Source of the DNA: Formicarius rufipectus
Taxonomy: Eukaryota; Chordata; Aves; Passeriformes; Formicariidae
DNA length: 64,000 bases
NCBI GenBank assembly: GCA_013399695.1
Contig: VXAU01000750.1
Location: forward strand, 310,001-374,000
Direction of reading: 5' to 3'
Shown here: positions 52,173-64,000 of the stretch, piece by piece
Layout of the letters: each line of letters opens with the position of its first letter
Numbering within the stretch: position 1 is the stretch's first letter
Program-made: the position numbers and the translations under genes
The notes under the pieces: model-generated
What the model saw: the letters and a program-made list of their open reading frames with translations, nothing else
The model's database searches: none
Told to the model about the DNA's origin: nothing

Positions 52173-55100
52173 TTGAAGCTGCTGATTCAGTTTGGAATCT
52201 GTTTCTCGTCTATCATATGGCAACTCACGCCTGTTCATGAGATTTGATTTTCCAGTGGTCTATGCCAATTTTATGTTAGTGTATTTGTGTTGATTTCTGG
52301 CAAGTTGTGTATGTTTTGTTCCTCTCTGTCAGTCATAGGATGTGAAACAAAAATATCAGGAATAACATTATAGCACATACAGCGGGGGAGGGGGGGGGAT
52401 GTGAAGGGAAATGCAGTTTTTAGTTACTATAAAGCAAGGGTAGCAAGGGTCAGCTCTTGTATTTGGGACTAAGTTCTCTGCTGACACTTAATCTCAGTGG
52501 AGGGTCATGTGAAAGAATTTATTGTTTCCTCTTGAATTTTAATGGGATCTAATCAAACTTGAGGGTAAACTAACAAAGCATAAGCCTGTCAGGAAATAAA
52601 TACTAATTCTTGGTCACTCTGATGTGAAGGCTTACAGTGGAAGTTGGGCATAAAGAACCACATTTGCAATAACTAACCCAGGAAGTGATATGTGGAGGTT
52701 AAAAAGAGGGAGGTACTGTCTGACACCTGAGAAGGAATTAGTCAGATTGGGAACATTCATGAATCAATATTATCTAGATGCTTATTGACCTCAGGATCTA
52801 GACAGTGATTGACTCTGCTATGTGGAGGCATTTTGGCATGACTTGTATTTTTTACATCAATATATAAAATTGGGGGGGGAGGAAGAGTAATGATGTTCCT
52901 TAAAAAAAAAAAAAAAAGACAAAGCATTTTACCTGGTTGAAAGGATAGAAATTAATATATGTGACAGAATTTTATTGAAATTTATTTCAGTTTTAACATG
53001 AATAGGTTATATGTAACCATTTGAAGTGTGCTAACACAGTCAGACGTGTATTTTCAGCAATGCTGGTGGCCTGAAAAAAATAAAAGTGTATCAGCACCAT
53101 CATCTGGGTTTATGTGCTGACAAACAACTAATTTTACCCTACCTTTCCATCCCACTGTGTCTAATCTGCCTTAGCTCAGTGATGTTCCTCTGCCTCGCCT
53201 GTCGTGCTGCAGATCACTTTGTCCCAAAGTATCAGGAGGACAAAGAAGTTATTTACTGAAAAATCCCCTTGGACTCTTTCTGACTGGCAGAATGAAATGT
53301 GAGAGAGAAGTTTTTCACAGGATAGGAAGAGGAAGCAGATCTATCCCAAAACAAAGAACCTTTTTCTTCCCTACCTTCCCTTGCTGTATGAGCATGTTAC
53401 CTCCAGGGAGGTTATGGAAGTCTTGTCTGCCACCATGCCCTTCTCCAGCCATGGGGAGCATCAGCTGGTGACCTTCATGTGCCTGCAGAGTCCCACAGCA
53501 GAGGCAGTCCTGTGAAAGCTGGAGGAAAGAGCTTCTTGGGCTTCCTGCAGCAGCTCTGGCCATCTGCTTTTTCTGTAGAAGGCAGCAAGCAAACCCAGCA
53601 GGTGGCCAAATGCTTTCCTCAGCCTCCCATGAGCATTAAAATAGGCACCTCTCAGCAACTCAGCTTGCTCACTGGAAAGTCTGTTTCCCATCACCCTGGA
53701 AAAGACATACTTTAAGCAGTATTTGTCCACTCATGTTAATAACTATTAGCACTGCTGTAGGGACTTGTACCTAAAGACTGTGGGAAAGTCATTGTGTCTT
53801 GAGCACAAATTGACTCTAACCCAGTGGAGCGTAAGACTGTTGTTCTGCTCAAGGAACACTGGAAGCATTTCAAACACTGATTGTGTTTCAGAGATGGCTG
53901 AGGTAGCACTGGAATTTTGCAAAATGTAGCTCCCTCTGGTGATGTGCAATAAAATAGGTACCAGGAGGCAACAGGAGAAGACATAAAATTCTTACTCTAC
54001 CCATATCAATTTTAGAAGCTATTTGCTTACAGCAACAAAGGCTTATTTTGGTATGCAAGACATTTCATATATTTTATACAGAACTGCTTATAACATCTCT
54101 GAAAAGTCTCCAAAATCTGTCAAAATTAGTTGGCATTCAATCACAGCAGTGATAGTTCTCCAAAATTAGGATGCAATTCAGAAACCTGATGTCTTATCCA
54201 CTCATTATGGCATCTTCTTAAAATGTGAGGAAATAAACTGTCTAGATAATGAAGTCCTCTTCAGAGGATTTCCTGAATAGTTTACAGTGAATATTGGAGA
54301 ATACCTCTGAGAGAGTGATATGTTTATACAAAAGATAGACCAAGAGCAGGAGAACAAAATTAAGATCGGTTTTATTTGCTGTGAGTATCTAAGTTAAAGT
54401 TTCTGCATTATAGCAATAATGAACTTTGGGAAAGAATAATGTTGTATTTGTTACACTCTGCTGGTATTTCATTGGCGTCAGCCATGCAAAATGGTGTCAC
54501 TTCATTCTGGGCATCATAATTGAAATCATATTATTCTGAAGAGTGAATATGCAAAAATTAAACTATATATGGTTCTTATTTATCAGTAATTTCTGATTGA
54601 ATTTGCTCATTTCACAAATAATACTATTGTTCTTTTGTCAAGTCTACAGCCTGGAGGGAGTTTTAAGGTTTTATCTATCTGGTGATATCTATTCTGCACA
54701 CAGAACTTTTCAGCCTCTCACATGATTTTACATATTAACAGGAAAGAAAGTGAAGTTCCAAGTGGATTTCTTGTGGGTAAAAAGATGAATTTTTAAAAGA
54801 ATCAAAATTTCTGATTTTTTTCCTCAGTGGAGTTTGTTGTGATATTTTTTTCTGACATGGTTACTATATTTAAGTAGTTTGTATATACTACAGACTGTCT
54901 TCTAAATACAGAAACGTTAAACATCTATAAAAAAAGAAGGACAAGTAAAAGTAAGGATGGAATTGTCATTGATGACTAGTTGTCTGTGATACACGTGTCT
55001 AAATTTAAGAGAAGTTAATTCTATCCAAGTAAACCACATCCAAAACTGCACACTTACACTGAATATGGAGCCCATGTTCATTGATGCCAAATCTGTTTGC

Positions 55101-56315
55101 TTGAATAAAAATTCTTAAAGTAGCTAGGTTAGTAATTTCATCTTTGCCCCCTCACTTGGTTTTCAGTGTCTGTTTAGTTTCTAATGAAAGCACAGTAAGA
55201 TACCTATTTTAAGGGAGACACATATTTTCTTTACTCATATGAAAATACATTGTAGTACATTTTCTATAGCACAAAATACAAAAGCATATGTATTCCAATA
55301 ATGAGATATGCTGTTTATTTTGAAGGAGCGGGTAAGTGAAAATGTATCCACAAAAAATATGCCCATATTGTAATACTGTCTTGATTGAAATGTGGGATCT
55401 ATTAGATTACCTGTATCATTTCCATTGACGTTTAGGCATAATGAAGGAGCCATCAGAATACCCTTGTTAGAGAAATATTATCATGGAACTGAAATAATTC
55501 ATGACCAGTTGAGCACACCATTCAAGAATTGTGGCAAGGACTAGAATTAAGGTCACTTCTTGTTTTCTTCAGGTCATTTATCCTAAGTAGATTGTCCAGT
55601 TTTTTCCTGTATGTAGTTGGGACAGAAATGCTGTTGAACTATCTTGCAGACACTATCATAATTTTTCAGGTTTTTGTCAGAGGGAAGACATCTACAAACA
55701 TTAGAAAACAGAAATTTGTAGATAGAGACAATGGGTAGATTTCAGTCTCAAACTTGAAGCTGGATTTTAGAAAAAGCTCAATTACAAGGCTTTTCTTTTG
55801 TCTGGTAAAATATTCTGATTTGAACATTGGAGGGTTTTGTTTGCAGGTTTGGTGGGAGAAGTTTGAGCTGGATTTAACTTCTTTATTTATAACATAATAG
55901 GACATGCGTCATGTCAAACTAAACACACTTGGAAGTATTTTGGTCTCTGTGATATATCTTATACTGGCTAAAAGTTCTGCTAATTACAATTATTTTGTAC
56001 TTTTTGAGGCTAGGAATCTATAAAAATACTGGGAACTATTGAGCCGTCCTCCACATATGGCCAAAACATTCACTGAGCAGCGGAGGACAGAAATCAGCAC
56101 AAAAGATCTTGTGTCACTTCACGATTTTCCAATAAACAAAAGATCAAGTTTCCAGTGAGGCTCATAATTTGCTCTCATCTCCCAGATGCAAACTATAATG
56201 TGCTGCTGTTGTAAAAAAAAAAAAAAGAAAAGAAAAGAAAAAAAAATTGAGATTGCTTAAATACTTTTTGAGGAAGAACAAGGAAGCATAGTGGAGAAAA
56301 GCCACGTTACCACGT

Positions 56316-56321
<6 letters not shown>
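52173..56321. other. unique non-coding sequence with G- and A-homopolymers
   Basis: G-rich runs lie at 52384-52398 and 52872-52879. An A16 run lies at 52902-52917. An A/AAAAG tract lies at about 56213-56246. 53160-53720 is GC-richer, and its minus-strand frame at 53461-53730 (89 codons) contains an internal MGNRLSSEQ. A gag-like matrix start is possible but unproven. No host gene is recognised. Confidence 0.5.
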
Positions 56322-56363
<42 letters not shown>

Positions 56364-56391
56364 GTGTATATATATATATATATATACATAT
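56322..56391. repeat. compound (CA)n-(TA)n microsatellite
   Basis: About 19 uninterrupted CA units (56322-56360) are followed by TATGTG and about 10 TA units. Such arrays are usually length-polymorphic. Confidence 0.97.
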
Positions 56392-56582
56392 CTTTCTTCC
56401 ATAAAATATTTTCCCCATCATATTGGAAGGCTTATGCCCTCTCACTTTAATTTTGGTTTTGAGGGCTCTTTCTGATGACTACCCGCTGATTAGTGCGCTG
56501 CTCACCGAGGTCATGCACCAGAGCTGTAATGTTTTGAATGCTGCCTCCTCAGTGGGGTTGTGATACTAAAGTTATAGTCTGT

Positions 56583-56681
56583 CTCCAAGAAGACCATTAT
56601 CATTATAAAGTAACACACATCATTAAAGAGAAGCTCCATGAAGACCATTATCATTATGTGGTAACACATCATTAGACAGTA
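56583..56681 (+). repeat. 51-bp two-copy tandem duplication
   Basis: CTCCAAGAAGACCATTATC... at 56583 recurs as CTCCATGAAGACCATTATC... at 56634. Both copies share GAAGACCATTATCATTAT, then GTAACAC and ATCATTA. By hand there are about five mismatches and one 2-bp indel in 45 positions, so the duplication is not very recent. Confidence 0.85.
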
Positions 56682-59600
56682 TCTTTCACTGCACAGCCCA
56701 TTGAGGAGGGTACAGTCCCAACATGACAGATCTCTAGAGTGACATCACTCAGTCTGGCCTTTTATTTCAGCAGGAGTTATTTATGTCTCAGGGATTTCAC
56801 TTGTCATCCTTCCTTATCTACCAGTTGTTAAATAGAAGGAGTTGCTCCAGGTTAAGCCCCCGGGCTCTTTGAATAATAAGGTTCCCACTGGAGTTGGAAC
56901 ACTCAGCATACTTGCTGCTTGGTCACAAAGGTTTCAGACCTGTTGCCTGCGTGCCAGGGTGGAAAGGTGCCATTTGGAAAGGGAAATACCTCGGATGCCT
57001 GCATCTTGTTTATGGATTTCACAAGGTGTATAATGGAAACCAGGCGGGCATTGAACATGTGAACCTTCAGCTGCAAAGTAAATCTGGTGTGCAGTGCAGT
57101 AGATACACTTGGCTGTCCTTTTTATGCCATCAGGTAATGAAAGTAGGTCACTTGCCCAAACTTACAATAGGCTGGGGAGAAAACTAGATCCATACAAATT
57201 GTGTTGTCCTTCTGAAACAGGAAAGTGTAGACCGATCTAGACATTCTAGATGCTTCAAACACAGTTTTCTCTTTTGCTTTATAATCCTGTCCTCCCCTCA
57301 GTAGGGTTTCTGAATCAAAGCTGAGTTTGTTGCCTATCATAGGTGCAAGGAGCATTTCTCTCACCAATCTATATGCATTACCATTGTCATTGTGCTGTAT
57401 TCACAATAAGATATATGCTAGGTATTAATTTGCACCAGTATGCTGTTGTTCTTATTTAAAACAGTGAACTTTGCATTCTTAAAATGCATTCTTCTGGTCT
57501 GTGTCTTTTCATGAATTCTTGTATGTAAAACATCTTGAGCTAGTCTTTTAGAAGACACCATTTTTTTTTTAATTGAAGTCATTAATTTTCTGCCTCCTTT
57601 CTGGATAAGGAGTTGAAAGAGATTAGAATTAAATGTGTATATTTTCAGAGAAAACAGTGTAGAAAAGTTTCAACTTTCTGTTCTGTAATATGTTTTCTAG
57701 AGCCAGTAGAGGGAGTATTTTCCACAGTGTTTTCCCCAGCACAGTTTAATTGGTATTATAATTAAGTATGTGAATAGTAGTCTGTAATAAAAAATATTAT
57801 TTTAGACTTCAATTTCAAGAACACAAAGCAAAATCTATCCATAAGATTATCAGGCCATCCCTTTTTAATCATTGTATCTTAATTTTACAATAATAAAACA
57901 CCAGCTGTGATACCTTCTTTTTTTCTTTTGCATCTAATGGTATAAAATGGCTTTTCCTTATAACATGAGAATAATATTTATAAGACCATTACTTTAGCCA
58001 CTTTGCAGTATTTGTGAATAGTGAATGGGACCAAATAAATGCCTTTCTCATTTAACAAGAATCACCTGGTAACAGCTGGTTAAACCACAAATGTCTCTGT
58101 CTTCTTGACGTATATAATGTGACATTTCCCCTCCCCTTTAGAGTGTGAAAACTGAGAAACAGTTCACAATCAGGATGTGGTGGGTATATTGGGACATGGA
58201 AGAGTCTGTGAAAACAGACAAGCTACATGACTTTCAGACCAACCCCAAAGTACCTCAGTGAACAGAGAAGATGTGATGGCAAAGCCTGCTGAGGGGGAGT
58301 CTTCACATATGCAATTATTTATTCCTGACTGTGGTTTTACCTCTTGGGAGCACTGTGGTCTATGGACCCACTGTTCATTTTCAAGATATATCTTGCAAAC
58401 TGGTTTCAGCAACAAATTCCAGATTTCCTTTCTATTTTTCCATCACATTTGCATCAATATAAGGAAGTTTTAACAATTGTATTTCTCTGTGTTTTCCAAG
58501 ACACTTCAAGAATTGGAATGCATTTCTCTTCCACAGATGAAGAGAAGGTCATATTAGCTGCACAGCATAGAGTGTCAGTCTGCACCCCTTGCACAAATCC
58601 TGGCACATGGGAACATTAACAACTTTTAATGAGACAGTCCTTAACCAGCCCACTTTTCCTTCCTCAGAAGATGCCTTCCTGCCATCCACATTAGCTTTGC
58701 TAAAGCACCCTCGAGAAGAGCAGTGACAAACTGGTGCAAGCAATGAGGAATTGTGGAAGCTGTTCCCACACCCATGCAGAAATTGAGGGCTCCTTGCTGC
58801 ATTCAGCCAAGATGAGGCACATTTACTCTGCATGGGAGATCTCACCTCTGCAGCTATAAATAGGAGTGTAGTATTAACAACTCACAGTGTCTGTCTCACT
58901 GTATGTATAATGTCTCTCTGTAATGGTTCCATTTTCTAGACGACATGTACTTTACTTTGAGTAGCAGACATTCTCCAGAGGTCATTCAGGATGTAACTTC
59001 TAGACACTGTCACTCCTAATATGTTTTCTCCTGAAGATATACTTCTAACATATTTCTGAGCTTGATATTTCTTCATAGTCACTGGAGAGTTTTTTAGAGC
59101 ATAATCTTTTGGTGCTGCTAGCTTTTCAACAATATATGAAGTTTAGGACTCCCTGTGTCATTTAACATAATTTGTAATATAATTAATTCTCTCTGGTAAA
59201 TCCCAATGGCACTATATCCTCTTACAAGGTAGTTCTCTTAATATCTGATTCAACTGATAATTTCTGATGGATGTCTGAAGATTTAACATTGCTGCTAAAT
59301 TCTGTGGTGTTGGTAAGACCATCTTTAATTTAAGGATTGAGCAGAGAAATTCTGCAGTGACTTCATAATCTCTGCATCTAGTTTAGCATGCAAGAAGAGA
59401 AAATGAGTGTAAGAGGTTAAAGGAAGTGCTAAATTTACTAAGTTAGCAGTGAGATAAATAAAAGAGGGAGTTGTAATGCTCTGCCTGTTTCCTCTAGAAA
59501 ACTGATTCAAAAAAACTTGCCAAGATATTTGGATCAAAGCCTGAAAACAAAGGGCCAAAACTTGAATTTAGGATGACAGATTTCAGGTGGGATCAGAAGA

Positions 59601-62600
59601 CTGAGGTCGACTTTGTGTTCAAGGACTACTCTGTTCATATTCTGAGTGAACTTGAGAATGGGATGTCTTGGGTGTTGGACATTGTCTTGCACATTTATCT
59701 TTGCTTTTCTGAGTCCAGCACTTTTGTAGTTGGTGTCTGGTCCTCACGTGTTAGACAGTAAGGGCTCGAGGGCAAAGTAAAGGACAAAAATACCCAAGTA
59801 ATGGGGCTTAGCTAGTTTGTGTTTGTAAGTGATCCAAGAAGAGATTTCAGCTCTGATCAGAAAAAGTCAGATTTGTCCCAGTCGTGTCTTGTGGTAGGGC
59901 TATCCTTAAGTAAAATGAAGGTATGGTATATGATGTGCTGTTAAGGAAGACAGAAATAAAGAAATGTGTTGGAGTAAAACATTTACATTATTACTGATTG
60001 TGGAGTAATAAGGAAGGATGAATAAAACAGTCACTTTAACACCAAGATTGTTTAGGGGAAACATAATAGGAGAAAAGTTTTAGGTTTTTGTTTGTTTGTT
60101 TGTTTTCCATAGGACCGATATGAATCATCTGTAGTGTAATTAGTAAGAGAAATATTGGAAACTGTTTCCTTCCAATGTATCAGTGAAATATCTTGACTCT
60201 CCTGAAATACATTGTATTGTGCTACTATTAAAAGAAATGGTAAGCCAGTTATGCTTGCAAGTGGCAGCCAACAAATTTCTTCACTGAATTGTCAATCAGT
60301 TCTATAGGTTTTATTTTCAATATACTCCATTTTCTGTGACTGTTGGCACAATAGTTTCTAACTGAGCAGTCATTAATTCATTCAGCCAAAATTAAATGGA
60401 AGGATAAATATTTTCAGAGAGACAGAACTGGAAATATGAAAGACATTAACTTCTGTGAGCAGATGAACCATGAGGAACCAAGACCTCAATAGGAGAGAGA
60501 TGAGTGTAACAGACCTGCTGGTTGCATATCAGTCGAGTTAAGGTCCTGGAACAAATATAGATTAAAAAACATGAAATACCAAACATTAAGGGAAAAAAAA
60601 GATGGTAAAAGGTATATGGATGTAATGTACATAATGATTTTATAAATGGAGTTCTAGTACATGCTTGCATCCTTTATTTGGATTCACTACAGCGTTTGAT
60701 AGGAAACAATTAGTGAAGCATGAGAAGACAGGGATTTAGCAGAGCGATCGTAAAGCAGTTAGAAACTGAATGAAAGGTAAATATTAATGGAGAAAGAAGA
60801 ATCATGCATTCATTAGTAGGATCTTCAGGAATTAGGATCAGCATTATTTAATATTTTAATATTTTCAGTATTAAAAGTAAGAATGTACTGGCAAGTTTTA
60901 CTGTTGAGAAAGTTACTACATGGAAAGACCTGCATGATCTGTGATGAGAAGGAAATAGCTGAGAAAGAGAACTATCTGGTTCCTCTGAGCATCACCAGGA
61001 TGTTTGTGCTGCCAGTGTGATGTAGCCCTGAGAATGGGAAATGTTACCAGTGGATGTGACTATTATATTAGCAGTGGTGACAGGTATTTCTGACATTGTG
61101 CAGGGCACTGGTAGGCTCTCAGGCAAAAATGGCATGCAGTCCTCTTCACCCAGTTTCAGAAAGAGGAAACTCAGACTAGGAGAGATGTAGAGTAAAGCTT
61201 CTAGAGTGATTAGGAATAAAAAAAAAATAAAATTAAGAGGAGAAAAGGAAGAATATTGTCTTACACAAAATGGGAAGAAAAAAAAAAAGGGGCTTTCATA
61301 TCCTTCTCTATAACTGCTGCAACAGGAAAAAGAAAATGGGAAAAGAGCTAAGAAAAAAATATTACTAGAGAAGTTGTTAGGTAGAATCTGAATGCAGATA
61401 AATGTATATTGAAAATGAAGAAGTGTTTAAGTGGCAGAGTCATGAAATGCTGGAAAATAGAGTCTCCCACAGGGAGTCACAGGGGCAAAAAGTTAATTAG
61501 TTTTAAGATGGAGATTAATCCTATTTTTAAACAGATTCTATGAGATGGCCACCTGAAATAATAGGGGATTGGACTTCATTCTGCAAGTTTCCTGCACAAA
61601 CCAGGTTCCTGCAGTTGTGTCATGAGTCTTCCAGAACCTGGCATTTTCCTGAAGTCTCTGAGGGCTTGTAGCAGTGTGAAAATCTTTTCTTTCAGTCACT
61701 ACCTCCTTCTAATGATTACAGTGAACTTGAAAGTGCAAACTTCAAGGGTGCAATACCTAAGACGAAAATAAGGCCACATTTACATATATTTTAATACTTG
61801 CAAGATTTATTGCAGTAATATCTAGGAGCTGGAGATATTGAATTTCAGAATCTGAATGCTAATCCTTTATTGACTATCAAATACTGTCTGTGACACCTTA
61901 GTTCAATTCCTATATATACTTCAGACTGGGTATTTCAGAATTTGACCTTCATTAGCCCTCTCCTATATTTTTTTTTTAATATGGACTCAACTTATCCTGC
62001 ACCTTAAAATCTCTGTCAAAAAGGAAGTGTATCCTTCTGCAAGCTACTTACACCTTGATCTTGTTCTTTCAAAAACTTACATGGGTCATATCTATGACCA
62101 GTGTATGCCAGTGAAAAATTTGTCTATGAATAATCAATTATTTCAACAGGACAGGAAAATCAGCACTTATGCATGTGTACACAGAATTATGACCATGATT
62201 CATGAGCTGTAGGTGATGTGCAGGCTTTTGGGAAAGAATGTTTCACAAAGGATGGAGCTGTTTCAAGGAGATGGCTGTGAAGCAGATCAATGATCCTCTT
62301 TCTCCCACCTGAAAACTGTAGTTGAAGATGCAGGGAAATAGTTTTCTACAGTCCCTAGGATATATCCTTGGCTTGCTAAATGGGAAATGCTGTGCTCTGG
62401 TGAGTTTCAAGCCTCATAAGTGATGTGCAATGGTACCATATTGAAATGCCTTTTAAAAATCCAATCAAAATAATTGATTTTTCATAGACAGAGCTTGGTT
62501 TGTCATTGAGTTGCATTCCTCACAAACCCCTCAGAAATGCAGCATGCCAATAAAATAGACAGAATGATTACAAAATCACTGTGAGGTTTGGTTGTGATGT

Positions 62601-63790
62601 TTGTTTTGGCATCCTTACATTGAAATGTTTTATTTTCTTCCAAGACTGAAGTGCCAAGAAAGAACATTATTTTATTCTGTAGCTCCCCACTAAAACCCAA
62701 AAAAATGCATAGGTAAAATTCCAGTCTTTCGTGAGTACCCTTTTCTAACTATGATTCATCTACAAATAATAAAATATTAAAGCAACATTCTAGGCACATA
62801 TATGATTGTACAAATCCAACCTTATAGTAAAATTTAATATCAGCATTTATATTTTTGAAGTTAAACAGATTTAGGATAAAGTAGTAATTGCAATTTCAGT
62901 GGTTTCAAGAGGATATCTTTGTTTGGATTTTGTTGTGGTTTTTTAAAAATCTGTTTCAACTTTATAGGACAGAAATGCAGATGAATAACAGAAGTTTTGA
63001 ATATGCTACAGAATAGATACATATCAGATGAAACTCACTGTAGCTCCACTCAAACCAAGGAGCTTTCAAGATCAAAAAGTCAGAGATAACCAAAATTTGG
63101 CCTATTATTTTTATGCCTTTTCAACAGGGGTTTTCACAGACAGCTCAGTTTTCCCTCTTTTTTTTTTTTTTTTCCCCAATAGACCCCATCAATTCACAGA
63201 TGGTTGACAGACATGCTAGATAATAAAAGTGCATTTTTTATTAAATAACAGTGGCTATAATAATGGTATTCACTGTGGTTTTACCACTGAATATTAAGAC
63301 TTACAGTCTAAACCAGCCAGCAATGAACAGGCTTTGCTCAGAGCCTTCCTGATTTTGATGGTTCTCAAAACAGACACTCAGGATTCTGTTTTGGGGGCCC
63401 AGTTGCAAGATTAGTGCCAAATATTGAAGCAGCTTATTAAAACACTTAGCTACTCTTTTCTAGATCATGACCATCCACACTTGGTTGTTTGTTTAGTATC
63501 AAAATCTGATTTTTTTCATTCATATGAAATACAGAGAGCTATAGAGGGTACTCAAAGTGCGATCAAGGTGTCTCATCCTTAGTGCTGTCAGTGAACTGAT
63601 GCCAATTTAACACAAGCATTTCCATTACATGTGGATTTCTATAAATTTAAATCAGAAAAATGACAGTTCAGTCCCCTTTCAGTACATTAGTTTTAGATTT
63701 AGCAGTTACTTGTCTGCCCTTTTGCACAGCAGAAGCATTATAGAGGATTTTTTAAATAATTGAAAAGTTTGAATACTTGTTCTTTGTTCT
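56682..63790. other. long unique non-coding sequence
   Basis: About 7 kb with no recognised gene or transposable element. Frames are at most 98 codons (58549-58845, minus strand) and lack domains. Small tracts include TTTG units at about 60088-60106, A runs near 61218-61230 and 61277-61290, and a T run near 63159-63174. Confidence 0.55.
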
Positions 63791-63895
63791 AAAAAAAAAA
63801 AAAAGAAACAAAAAAACCCTACAAAACCTAACCCGCCCCCCAAAAACAACAACAACAAAAACAAAACAAACAAACAAACAAACAAAACCCACAAA
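63791..63895. repeat. A/C-rich simple tract (AAAC)n
   Basis: An A14 run is followed by AAACAACAAC and repeated CAAA units. The complement is the same G/T-rich type as at 6725 and 42265. Confidence 0.88.
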
Positions 63896-64000
63896 GGAAT
63901 ACTACTATTGCATTATTTAAGGCAATGAAATGGATTGAATATTAGCTGCAAAATAAATTGAAATACATGCTGACATATATAAACTCTAGCCAGGAATAAT

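Noticed and set aside
52384..52398. G5-A-G9 run, considered as a quadruplex
   Set aside because: It does not supply four separate G3 runs with loops; more likely a homopolymer.
56131..56246. AATAAA followed by an A-rich tract, considered as a retrocopy 3' end
   Set aside because: The signal is about 80 bases from the A tract and the upstream sequence matches no gene I recognise.

Overview
The window looks like a gene desert or the interior of a very large intron in a bird nuclear chromosome. It is AT-rich. Every reading frame is short; the longest stop-free stretch is about 200 codons and resembles no family I know. There is no operon-like packing. The interspersed repeats are CR1 LINE fragments of the avian type: 5'-truncated copies ending in degenerate ATTCTATG-like 8-mers. 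No Alu-, L1- or tRNA-SINE-like sequence was seen. Crocodilians and turtles also carry CR1, so bird is the best reading rather than a proof. I found no protein-coding gene of the host, no tRNA or rRNA gene, and no CRISPR array.

Layout: 1-25221 is mostly unique AT-rich sequence with G/T-rich simple tracts (6725-6850 and 8311-8370), an AT microsatellite (8981-9030) and a compact G-quadruplex-type motif (9522-9548). A good CR1 copy lies at 25222-25500 (minus strand). The main feature is at 28737-29812: a short, broken endogenous retrovirus on the minus strand. It has one LTR with TATA box and AATAAA, a primer-binding-site-like sequence, a leader and the first part of gag (matrix region). It then runs directly into about 73 bp of LTR start in inverted orientation. 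Both outer ends of this unit are therefore U3 (TGT...) ends, and they are flanked by near-matching 6-bp sequences. From 29813 to about 41700 the sequence is again unique apart from a CR1 scrap near 40430.

41718-41908 is an internal CR1 fragment. 42265-42385 is a G/T-rich tract. 42470-43270 is a locally GC-richer stretch with the longest open frame. 45814-45862 is poly-T. 47623-47850 is a CTTT tetranucleotide array that runs into a 66-N assembly gap. CR1 3' ends lie at 50333-50428 and 52058-52172. A CA/TA compound microsatellite is at 56322-56391, a 51-bp tandem duplication at 56583-56681 and an AAAC-rich tract at 63791-63895.

No genes here work together as a system. The only functional unit that can be reconstructed on paper is the remnant LTR promoter/gag of the provirus. 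Parts of the unique sequence could be conserved non-coding elements, but this cannot be judged from one sequence.
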